Below are positions 29,100 through 37,589 of a DNA stretch of 37,589 bases, piece by piece. The position numbers and the translations under genes were made by a program. This DNA comes from Ophiothrix spiculata (taxonomy: Eukaryota > Echinodermata > Ophiuroidea > Amphilepidida > Ophiotrichidae), in the NCBI GenBank assembly GCA_000969725.1, contig JXSR01S063957.1. One strand, written 5' to 3'. Position 1 is the first letter of the stretch. Each line of letters opens with the position of its first letter. The notes under the pieces were generated by a model that searched no databases, was not told the origin of the DNA, and was given only the letters and a program-made list of their open reading frames with translations.

Positions 29100-29415
29100 T
29101 TTGTGTAATGCAGCCAAAGTGGACCCTCATGTATATAAGGGTCAAAATACCCTCTTTTTCAGCGTCGCTGTCACCCAAAGACCCCTAATTTTTTACAATT
29201 GCACGGTGCTCTCACCCAAAGACTCATTTTCTCTCAACGAATGCCAATTTTCGCTCACCTAATGCCAAAAAACAGGCTCTCACCCAATGACCCCTCATTT
29301 TTTGACCAATAAGCCCTCATATTTTTGTTTTTTACTCTCACTGAATGCAAAAAATCAGGCTCGCACCCAATAACCATTTCTTGAGCCTTTGCTCACACCG
29401 AATGCCCCAGCCTTT
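29100..29415 (+). repeat. Irregular repeats of CTCACCCAA(T/A)GACCCC
   Basis: The phrase recurs at least six times in variants (ACCCAAAGACCCC, CTCACCTAATGCC, CTCACCCAATGACCCCTCA, CTCACTGAATGC, GCACCCAATAACC, CTCACACCGAATGCCCC), separated by T-rich spacers of roughly 15-35 bp. It is noncoding. Confidence 0.65.
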
Positions 29416-30483
29416 CGGAGTGCGGCCCTTACATCTGTATCCATTTCATATTTGATTGCCCCCCCTCCCCTGGGAGTGGACCCTTTTTTAATGACTTTTA
29501 AAAGGCCTTTATTTTCAGGGTTTGTCATTAATCTTACTGATATGTTTAAATGTCCTGACAGTTATTACCAATAAAACAAAGTTTAAGGTTATAACTTAAT
29601 AAATGTGAATAAGTTTATTTGAAAATGACCTTTTTGATAATATATTGTTTACATAATGTGAGAGGTTTGTAAACATATGGGCAAGTGCAGAGTAAATTAT
29701 CAGACAGTTTTTTTATGGCACAACCAAATGTTTGGTTTCTGCCTTAACAGATATGATAGAAGGAATTAGGCCTACTTAGAATATTCAGCCAAGGAATTTT
29801 TGATTGAGAATTTAAACTGCTTTAAGATATGCTGAGTCAATTTGTCCAGAATTTGCAAGGGAAGAATTTTAATTCCTTGCCCAGAGTGCATTGACCATGG
29901 AAGTGACCATGATGTTGGGAGGTTCATGGAGATGACCAAAACTAGTGATGAATGTCAGGAATTTATGGAGGATTAGCCACAAATCTCAACTCTAAATTTG
30001 GTCAGATTTAGTGATCTCTGTTAACAGTTTATGAATTTTTTAAAATTAAAAGAAATTTAATTTAAATTTTTTAAGAACATTTCTTAGAAACTATTTTCCA
30101 CATGTGGCACCAAGGTGGAGGATGGAAGGTATTTGCCCTCCCTCCCCCAGGGCACAAACCCTGCCCCCAATTGCACCTCACTTTATCTCTGACACAAATT
30201 TTACACTCAATTTCCTTTTTTTTAAATCATAATTTAAATGTAAAATTTCCAAAAAAAATATGCACTTCATACAAATTTCAAGACATTATTGAATTTTTTA
30301 GTTAAACTTGGAAATTTTTTGTGCCAATTTCACTATTTTAAAAACAATTTTTAGCCAAAATTAGCAAATTTTTATGTTTCTTTCGCAGTGCGTAAGATTC
30401 CATCATTTTTCCTCCCCCATTTTGGCTCCAAAAATATTTGCAGTCCAGATGTCTCCTTTTTCCCCCGTTTTCTTCAGTACCAA

Positions 30484-30486
<3 letters not shown>
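29416..30486. other. AT-rich sequence; no gene supported
   Basis: A lone AACCAAATGTTTGGT at about 29722 resembles the subterminal part of the Harbinger-like MITE family but has no partner. Short open frames (30102-30305 and those through the poly-T) are composition artefacts. Confidence 0.4.
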
Positions 30487-30514
<28 letters not shown>

Positions 30515-30528
30515 GGGGGGGGGGGGGG
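30487..30528 (+). repeat. Poly(T)-poly(G) homopolymer junction
   Basis: 28 T followed by 14 G. This is the reverse complement of the C-then-A runs at 9976 and 36279. Length is probably uncertain in any assembly. Confidence 0.9.
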
Positions 30529-30756
30529 AGGTTTATTATTTTTGTTTATCAGCTGGAATACAAAGTGCAAACAAACATGTCCTTAATTCTAAACACTGAC
30601 ACATCTGTAGCTTTTATTCTCCCCTATGGCACAGTTTTGATACTGTCTAAGGTCATTGTCTCTCTGCACTTGATGTATTATTAGTTTCATTAATTTGTCA
30701 CCAATTGGGTGGTATCATGCCTGATAGGGATGGACAAGTAACAAGAACTTGACAAA

Positions 30757-30836
30757 GGCTCGACTGATTTGGTTTACTGACAAGAGAGGACGCTCGGCCC
30801 TGGCCTCTCTTGTCAGTAAACCAAATCAGTCGAGCC
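30757..30836. repeat. Perfect hairpin, 33-bp arms, 14-nt loop
   Basis: Bases 30757-30789 and 30804-30836 are exact inverted complements (starting GGCTCGACTGATTTGG). The loop is ACGCTCGGCCCTGG. No further pairing occurs outside. It may be a miniature foldback element or a small-RNA precursor; nothing here decides between them. Confidence 0.9.
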
Positions 30837-30921
30837 CGATTGTAGTGCTGATAACACATATGAGTGGTCTAGGACTACTTTTGTACTCTGCGTCCAGAGA
30901 TTTTTTATTGTGTCACTAATA

Positions 30922-31379
30922 TGTGCCCCGTCATATCTAAAGGTACCTTAATACCGGCATAGTAAATTACGAGATACGGGCAATTGAAGCTAAGCATAGT
31001 CAAAAATCACGTCCAAGGTCGAATTTCTAATTTCATCAGAAAGGTTATCATTGAAGTGTATTCTATCATATTAATCAGGTTCCAACATCCAAAACATAAG
31101 TAAAATGTATTAAAAACCAAGCTAAATATCCCATCTCCATTCAAGATTTACTAAGTACCAAAACTTTAAACTTGATTTTCTCAGAACTATAGTTTTCCGA
31201 ATCAGCTCGATGCCTTTTACCAATTTGAGTGTAGATTCGCAACCGAACATTCAATAACCAACATGATAACCAAAAGCAAGGTGTAATTTTAAAGCTTAAA
31301 ATCTCATCTTTCAGATGAGACCAAAAAATCACTTTTGATTTTGCCGACCTTAAAGTACCTTTCGATATGACGGGACACA
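30922..31379. mobile_element. TA-target MITE, TGTG(C/A)CC(C/T)GTCATATC family, copy 1
   Basis: TGTGCCCCGTCATATCTAAA at the left pairs with TTTCGATATGACGGGACACA at the right, bordered by TA (30920-30921 and 31380-31381). The interior matches 35316-35751 closely. The minus-strand open frame inside is incidental. Confidence 0.85.
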
Positions 31380-31381
31380 TA

Positions 31382-31590
31382 TGTGATGGCTCATCCCGAA
31401 TGGGGGCACTTTGCAGATGATATCAATTTTGATTTTATCATTTCATCTGTTGTAGCATTTTCTATGCTTTAAAATGACACCTTACTTGTTGAAATTGATC
31501 TAGGCGATCAAATTTTACAACAGAAAATCTGCTGGAAATTCTTATTATTTTTTTAATTTTTTTCTGCCTATTTTCATCCGTTTCTTGAGG
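31382..31590 (-). mobile_element. TGTGATGGCTCATCCC MITE, partial, inverted relative to 23944
   Basis: It begins TGTGATGGCTCATCCCGAA and follows the reverse complement of 23944-24196 through ATGATATCA, TCATTTCATCTGTT, AATGACA and AGAAAATCTGCTG. The far end is lost. It abuts the previous MITE and shares the single TA at 31380-31381. Confidence 0.7.
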
Positions 31591-31957
31591 CATCGATTAC
31601 TAGTATGTTGAAGTAATGCCTGCATGTGCCATTCATAGGCTTATGGATCATTTTGCAAAAAAAGTTTTTTTTTAACATTTTGCTAAGTTAGAGCACAAAG
31701 ATATGTACTAAATGTGGCCAGAAATTGTCAAATGCACTTCCTTTACTAAATAATATATCGGTCAAGTAACGAAACCCATGTTAGTTAATTATACTCCCAA
31801 GAAATTGTATCACCTACAACTCTAGTTGTGTTAACTTAAGCTAAATGTACGTCTTGGATTCCAGCCCTGGAATGCTGGTTCATTTAATTGGGGTAGTGTT
31901 CAATTTCTCATCAAGTTACCCAGGCCGCCTTGTACAGCATGTCAGGAATTGGCATGA

Positions 31958-32175
31958 TAAGGGGCGCACCATTTGATTTCCAGGGGGGAGCAGGAAGTTG
32001 GGTTTGGGCTTGATTTTTTTTAGGCCTCATTTGTGAGCAATTTTTTCTGGAAATTATTGTTTTTCTGCCTATTCCATGTTCAGGGGGGATATTTTTTTTC
32101 TTCTGCCTGTGGAGGGGGATTTTGTTTTCCAAAAAACTTCCTGCTCCCCCCTGGAAATATAATAGTACGCCCCTA
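31958..32175. mobile_element. MITE with AAGGGGCG(C/T)AC ends and GGGGGGAGCAGGAAG
   Basis: About 40 bp at each end are complementary, including TTTCCAGGGGGGAGCAGGAA. The interior has a second short inverted pair (TTTTCTGCCT). TA or TAA flanks are possible. The minus-strand open frame here is incidental. Confidence 0.8.
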
Positions 32176-32326
32176 ATGAAGCATCTCAAATTAAATTCCA
32201 AGTTGACTTAATCTCACTAACTGGAAAAAGATAGATGGTTCGTTCATAAATTGGGGTGAGTTATGCAACCCATTTTTAGAACTGCTTAAAAATGTAGAGG
32301 AAAAAGCCCAGGGAGGCCACTCAGAT

Positions 32327-32610
32327 ATATTGACGTACACCTGCGTGAACATAGGTTTACAAAATACCCCTAAACAAGTTTTAGCTTCCCTTGAAGAAAT
32401 ACCCCTAAACAAGGATTTACGTGCAATTTGACTGTAAATGTTACCCCCTAAAAGTTGTATTTTTTCTTCAGATTTTGAAAAAAACACCCCTTTTTGTTGA
32501 AAATCAGTCTTTTTTTTTACCCCTTAACACGTGCAGTGCTTTCGGTGTTGGCCATGAAAATATGACCCCTTTTTCCATGTTTTTCTGTTCACGCATATGT
32601 ACACCAATAT
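32327..32610. mobile_element. MITE with ATATTG(A/G)(C/T)GTACA ends and ACCCCT repeats
   Basis: The left ATATTGACGTACACCTGCGT and the right ACGCATATGTACACCAATAT are imperfect inverted repeats, extended by GTGAACA/TGTTCAC. Inside are repeated AAATACCCCTAAACAAG-like phrases. Confidence 0.7.
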
Positions 32611-32675
32611 AGCTCAGTGGCAAAAAGGCATCACCTTCCAAAATCACCCCGAACACAATTCTGCAGGGTGTAGAC

Positions 32676-32825
32676 TTTTGTATATCCCATAATGCATCTT
32701 GAAAATATGGGAGTTTCTGTTTGAGCCACCATATTACTAAGTTTTGCACATGACATCATCTGCGCACAAGTTGTAATATGGTCATTCGGGCAGAAACTCA
32801 CGGAAGATGCATTATGGGACAAACG
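32676..32825. mobile_element. ~150-bp foldback element, CCCATAATGCATCTT
   Basis: ATCCCATAATGCATCTT at the left pairs with AAGATGCATTATGGGAC at the right, with GAGTTTCTG and CATATTAC pairs further in. The open frames across it are incidental. Confidence 0.65.
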
Positions 32826-33033
32826 ACGAAAGTGGTCTATTGAGTTCTGAGTTTGACCTAAAACTTAAATCCATGGAACAGGTAGTTCCAAAGAACTATG
32901 CCCTATCAGACAGTAAAAATCTCATATTTTCATAAAAACATTCAAGTTCTAAACATGTTACATTTCTAAGGCCTGTTATGAATCCTTCCCCTTCTGAATG
33001 GATAGAAATGTCTGTCTGAGGATAGTAAATATT

Positions 33034-33373
33034 AGAGGAGGGTGGTCGTGGCAACTATACTGGTTGCCGGAAAAAACAACTTCCGGGATGATCACTAAAA
33101 TTATTTTTGTAATTGATAAAAAATATGATAACATATATAAAAAGTGGGGTTCATGCGTGAACCCCAGCGGATTTAGAATAACATAATTATGTTGATTACT
33201 ATCAGAATACTTTTGTAATTTTTTGAGGAAAGGTACAAATATGATCTTTGTAATTATTTTCTTCAATACGTGACTCAATAGAAATACACGTAAATCGTAC
33301 CCAAAATTTACATTTTAGAAATCCCTCGTCCCTAAATCTAGTGGATGCTATATATCATGTCCTATGCCACCTG
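33034..33373 (-). mobile_element. CAGGCGGCATAGG-family MITE, copy 3 (reverse), within a 20-bp direct repeat
   Basis: In reverse orientation it starts AGAGGAGGGTGG and ends CATGTCCTATGCCACCTG. A 20-bp perfect direct repeat (GTCTGAGGATAGTAAATATT) borders it at 33014-33033 and 33374-33393, longer than the 8-bp duplications of the other copies. Neighbouring sequence (CTGTTATGAA(T/C)CC...CTGAATGGAT) is also repeated on both sides. Confidence 0.75.
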
Positions 33374-33393
33374 GTCTGAGGATAGTAAATATT

Positions 33394-35315
33394 GAATGTT
33401 ATTTAACATAGCGGGGTATTACATTTCTGTAAGCCTGTTATGAACCCTTATTAACTGAATGGATGTGTATGTAAGCCCAGAGGTGGTTATCAATGGGAAA
33501 TAAATATTTTGACAGCTAGTTTCACAGAGTCTTCGCAGGAGGCATTGCTGTCAAAATATAGATAGCAAGTCCTAAAAAAAGATCATTGACATCTTTGTTG
33601 AGATGAAAACATGCCTTATCTATAGCTACCTTATTACTGCCACTTTGCAAATTGTCTACTAGTCCCTTAAAAACCTAGCTCGATGTAGCGCTGTGTCTCT
33701 TCTGTCCACTAGCGCTACGTAACATAGTGTATAAATATAGCGGGGTTATGCCGTCAGCAAGTTGGTGACGGGTGATTTTATTTCGATTTCACAACTTACC
33801 GTCTTATTTTTCCTCTGTTTAATATAAATAAATATTGTTGTTATTGATCATTGCTCTTGATGCAAAAAATTATTCAATTTAGACAAATTTTAGTCATATT
33901 TATACTGCTATATTGTGATCTCTCGCGATGTTGTAATATCAAAACAATTTTCTCGGAAATCCCCCGGAAATGCCAACGCTATTTTAGACTAAATCCTCCG
34001 GTCCCTGTCGTGGCGCATTTTGCTCTCGCGATCAACGGAACGTTATGGATAAGTTGTTGGAGTCGGAAGGATTCATAATTATTAATGAGGCAATCGGCGC
34101 TTGCGCTCTAAACATATTGTGATTTTTCGAAAGTGAATTTTGATCAGTTTAGTGCCACTCTATTTTGATGAATTTTAGCGGATTTTAATAAAAATGTGGA
34201 CAAGACAAGCAGTTGCAGTGGGAAATATTATCTCCTGGAATATATTGATACAACTTTCATGATGTAAGTACACTTAGTGTCAAAATAATGTTGGTCAAAA
34301 GCTTGAACAGTGTAACCTGCTTTTTCGATGTTCTATTATCTCAGACATTAAACGGAGATTGTCGGCGATGGAGTATTAATGGCTGAGCACCTCGGACTAT
34401 TAAAAATCATGATAAGCAGATAGATTTTTATCTTTCTGACACAGGTTTCACATGTAAGTAAACACTGTCAAATAAAGTAAGCCCTGAAAAAAGATAGTTA
34501 AAATCTTTGTTAGATAAAACATATCTTATCTTTTGCTGCTTTGCAAGTACCTTGTCCCTCAAGCTCAGTATAAAATCGAGATAAGCTGGTACAGTTGTAT
34601 GTGTTTTGACATTTGTGAGAGTAAATAGCTGAAAAGATTTGTTTAAAGGTCCATGGACAATTTTATGTTCAACATAATCTCAAGTTTTTCCTACAATAAT
34701 TCTGTTTTTGTGGCCTTATCTATTTAAACCTCTTTACACCCTCAAAATATTGTGCGTAAAGTTTAATTACATTAAGCTTTAACAAAGAACTTTGAAACCT
34801 TTCATTACAGTTGTTTCAGATTAATTAAGATGGCAGCAAGAAAAGTCAAATTTGTCAAAAAATTGTCAATATTTGTTAAAGGAGTATTGAACAATTTTCA
34901 TAATTTAATTTCCAGTTTCATGCAATGATCACCACTAAAATATATCAATTTCAAATTTCGGTTGAATCGATGCAACCATTTTGATTTTTTGACCAATTTT
35001 TTTATTTCACAGTTGCCTATATTACACTAACTAGACACATTTTTACTCATACTTCCAAAGTAGAGCATTTTTCTGTCGTAAAATGGGTCATGTGAAAAAT
35101 GTCAGAAAAATTTGACTCTAAAGTCTCAAAATTTTTAAAAAGATGCCAAATTAGACTAGGTCCTTTAAAGTTGGTTTTACAACTTTGCTTGAAAGCATTA
35201 TCTTTTAAATGATCGTAAACTTGTAAATGGCACAACTAATTAAGATTGGTTGATGGAGTTTGGATACTGTATTTTATTTTTAAAAAGTCTTTTCAACTCT
35301 AGTTTGTTGATAATA
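33394..35315. other. AT-rich sequence with a weak internal duplication
   Basis: 33531-33690 (GATAGCAAGTCCT, ACATCTTTGTT, ACATGCCTTATCT, CTTTGCAA) recurs in diverged form at 34470-34580. A TATAAATA at 33731 and a short Met-initiated frame at 34195 ending just before GTAAGTA (34264) are noted but do not make a gene. TTAAAGG(A/T)-starting stretches near 34645 and 34877 resemble the MITE family at 21163. Confidence 0.4.
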
Positions 35316-35751
35316 TGTGACCTGTCATATCGAAAGGTACCTTAAGACTGGCATAGTAAATTACGAGATACGGGCCATTGAAGCTGAGCATAGTCAAAAA
35401 TCACATCCAAGGTCAAATTTCACCAGAAACGTTACCTTTGAAGTGTATTCTATCGTATTAATCAGGTTCCAACATCCGAAACATAAGACAAATGTTCTAA
35501 AAACAAAGATAAAAATCCTTTCTCCATTCAAGTTTTACCAGTACAGAAACTTTAAACTTGATTTTCTCAGAACTATAGTTTTCTGAATCAGCCCGATGCC
35601 TTGTACCAATTTGGATGTAACTTTGCAATCAAACATCCAATAACCATGATAACTAAAAGCAAGGTATCATTTTAAAGCTTAAACTTTCAACTTTCAGATA
35701 AGACCAAAAATTCAATTTTCAATTTGGGACCTTTCGATATGACGGGTCACA
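35316..35751. mobile_element. TGTG(C/A)CC(C/T)GTCATATC MITE, copy 2
   Basis: TGTGACCTGTCATATCGAAA at the left pairs with TTTCGATATGACGGGTCACA at the right, bordered by TA. It is collinear with 30922-31379, with a few short deletions. The plus-strand open frame inside is incidental. Confidence 0.85.
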
Positions 35752-36856
35752 TATATCTAATCCTTGAAGCTTATGAATTTTAAACCTACTTACATAAATT
35801 GAACTTTACAACCCATTGCCAATATTGCATATCTGAAGATGCGGAGTGCCAAAGTAATTATGTAGAAGAATTTTCATCTCTACATTTCTGTTAAGTACGA
35901 GATCCGGCTGAAATCCAGGAACTTCACAAGTATGGTGATATCAGATGGCACAGAAATGTAGGTCGTGGTTTGGATCAAATCAGTCTCATATTCAAGTTAT
36001 ATTCAGTTCTTATATAACTAGGTTGATAATAGCAAACAAATTTTTCAGATAATGTTTTGTCAATGTTTAAATAACAATTGCTTTATATGAATCAATATGA
36101 ACATCAAATTATAGTAAATAAATAGACATCCTTTAAGGCTGGGCAGACCCACAACTGGCACAAACTTTCTGTATATACTGTAACTCTCAAACCAATTGTA
36201 TAAACCATATAAAAGTAGAAGCAGATGATGATAATAACATTGATATGATTAACATGATCAAAATCTCAATTATTTTACCCCCCCCCCCCAAAAAAAAAAA
36301 AAAATCAGCAAAAAACTAAATTTGGATTCATGAAATTTTTATCCTTTTTGGAATCTGGAAACAAATGTTTGGGAAGGGTTTTCTTTTTGTTTTACCTTTG
36401 AAAAAATATGCCAAATATAAACCAAAAATTGTCATTAAAAATATATAATTTTTGGCATATATTGGCCTACTTTTGGTATTTTTTCATAAATAGATAAGAA
36501 TCAAAAATTTGATTAAACTTTTCTAGGCATTTGTTTGCAAATTTTCGAACTCATGAATATTCATACGCAAGTCAAAAACGGCCTTTCCAGTAATTTTTCA
36601 TGAATAAAAAAAAAATACTATTAAGTAGACATACATAATGATTCTGTAGAATATTTCATTTTTTCAAAAATCATTGGTAATCCCTTTAATTCGCTTTCTC
36701 TTCTTGATTACAAATCAAAAGGTGAATTTCAGATAACACTGGGGAAAGTGGGAAGGGATAGCTATCAATTTCTATCATCTGTGCAAAACAATGTGTAGAA
36801 TTTTCAGTTTACATAAGTAGCTTTCCAGTCAGTCTCCCTGGCACCCTCTCCAGATG
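35752..36856. other. AT-rich sequence; homopolymer junction and small hairpin
   Basis: A C-run then A-run at about 36279-36304 is the third such junction in the window. Near 36409-36470, TATGCCAAATATAAACCAAA and ATTTTTGGCATATATTGG form an imperfect hairpin. No gene is supported. Confidence 0.45.
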
Positions 36857-37041
36857 CAGAGGAGGGTGGACGTGGCAACTGTTACTGGTTGCCGGATGGT
36901 ATCATAGCCAATTTCCCCGGTTGCTTCATGTCCTATACCGCCTTTGGCGTAAAGCCGTTGGGATTCGTGGAAAAATACAACTTCCGGGATGATCACTAAA
37001 GTTATTTTCGTAATCGGTAAAAAAATATGATAACATATATA
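36857..37041 (-). mobile_element. CAGGCGGCATAGG-family MITE, copy 4 (truncated)
   Basis: It starts CAGAGGAGGGTGGACGTGGC and matches 33034 onward through GGTTGCCGG and CAACTTCCGGGATGATCACT, then stops near AACATATATAAC. An extra block in the middle contains TCATGTCCTATACCGCC, a copy of the family terminus. Confidence 0.7.
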
Positions 37042-37589
37042 ACAAGAATAGTCTTTAAAAAAGACATACATCGCTTAGTAGATGTCTGTTATAAAATGTA
37101 GGCCCTATAGCACATAGTCAGTTTGTGTAACTTCAATACCTCCCCAGGCGACCACAATATTTTAAAATAATTATTAGAGGCTTGAAGGCAGTACTGCTTG
37201 AAGGGCTGTGGTAACTGTACTGCATGTACATATAATTATCCCTATTTTCACTCTGAACTATTACTCCACTTTCCATGAGAGGAGGAAAGAAAGAAAGAAA
37301 GAAAAAGATATATTTGGTGTCACCTTATTTTCAGGTCAGAATGAATTGTTGGGTTGATGTGATATGCCTTGATGATGTGGATTGGCTGATATGGATTCAA
37401 TTAAGCAGTTTATTGTATGGCTTAGATTTAGAAAAGCCTATAAATAAATGTTATTTTTGGGTTTTCAACCATTGCATGATCTTTTTATTTAGGAATTTGA
37501 ATTTAGGCCCCACTAAGTGGCAAGATAAATGTTGAAACTTGGATTCGTATATTTCGGAATTTTTTTGTTTTTAAAAGTTGATGAAAGTT
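37042..37589. other. Right edge; no gene supported
   Basis: A short GAAA microsatellite lies at about 37285-37304. An 86-codon plus-strand frame (37275-37535) contains TATTTTCAG|GTCAGAATG, but I recognise no family in it and see no donor before its stop. Confidence 0.4.

Noticed and set aside
34195-34264. A Met-initiated hydrophobic peptide followed by GTAAGTA, with TATAAATA upstream at 33731
   Set aside because: A TGA stops the frame just before the donor and no downstream exon fits. The region is also part of a diverged repeat.
37275-37535. An 86-codon ORF at the right edge
   Set aside because: It starts in a GAAA microsatellite, is rich in residues typical of AT-rich noncoding DNA and shows no family motif.
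1-37589. CRISPR arrays, prokaryotic operons or phage genes
   Set aside because: The tandem repeats have no spacer structure of the CRISPR type, there are no ribosome-binding-site/ORF clusters, and the sequence has metazoan intron and MITE organisation.

Overview
The window is metazoan nuclear DNA: AT-rich, intron-dominated and packed with small non-autonomous DNA transposons (MITEs), minisatellites and tRNA-derived SINE-like fragments. It shows no bacterial operons, no rRNA and no convincing full-length ORF. The only gene I recognise is on the + strand and encodes a SUEL-type galactose/rhamnose-binding lectin domain (Gal_Lectin). With the MITE style, this points to a marine invertebrate, probably a deuterostome such as an echinoderm or hemichordate. 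That assignment is inference and is not tested here.

Left end (1-1843): the exon at 1-150 encodes the N-terminal half of the lectin domain. Ten tandem copies of its last 90 nt follow. Each copy has its own pyrimidine tract, AG acceptor and (in nine of ten) a GT donor, so the block looks like an array of duplicated half-lectin exons. Six copies are intact and four are broken. The second half of the domain is a single exon at 11890-12033. Splice phases agree (phase 1) at every junction. A possible 21-nt microexon (2318-2338) and a possible further exon (25141-25220) fit the same phase.

2.4-11.9 kb: this is the long intron that splits the lectin domain. It holds at least six MITEs, a SINE-like fragment, and a minus-strand ORF with a splice donor (5888-6072) that distantly resembles a Ras-family switch region.

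12.9-19.4 kb: a head-to-tail segmental duplication with units of about 3.1-3.35 kb. Because the two copies differ by insertions, at least seven transposon insertions can be read against their own empty sites, with exact target-site duplications. Both units end in a ~160-bp satellite that contains a mariner-terminus-like sequence.

19.7-37.6 kb: two minisatellites (a 27-30-bp unit and a ~90-bp unit), many further MITE families, a perfect 33-bp-arm hairpin, three poly(C)-poly(A) homopolymer junctions, and AT-rich DNA in which I see no supported gene.
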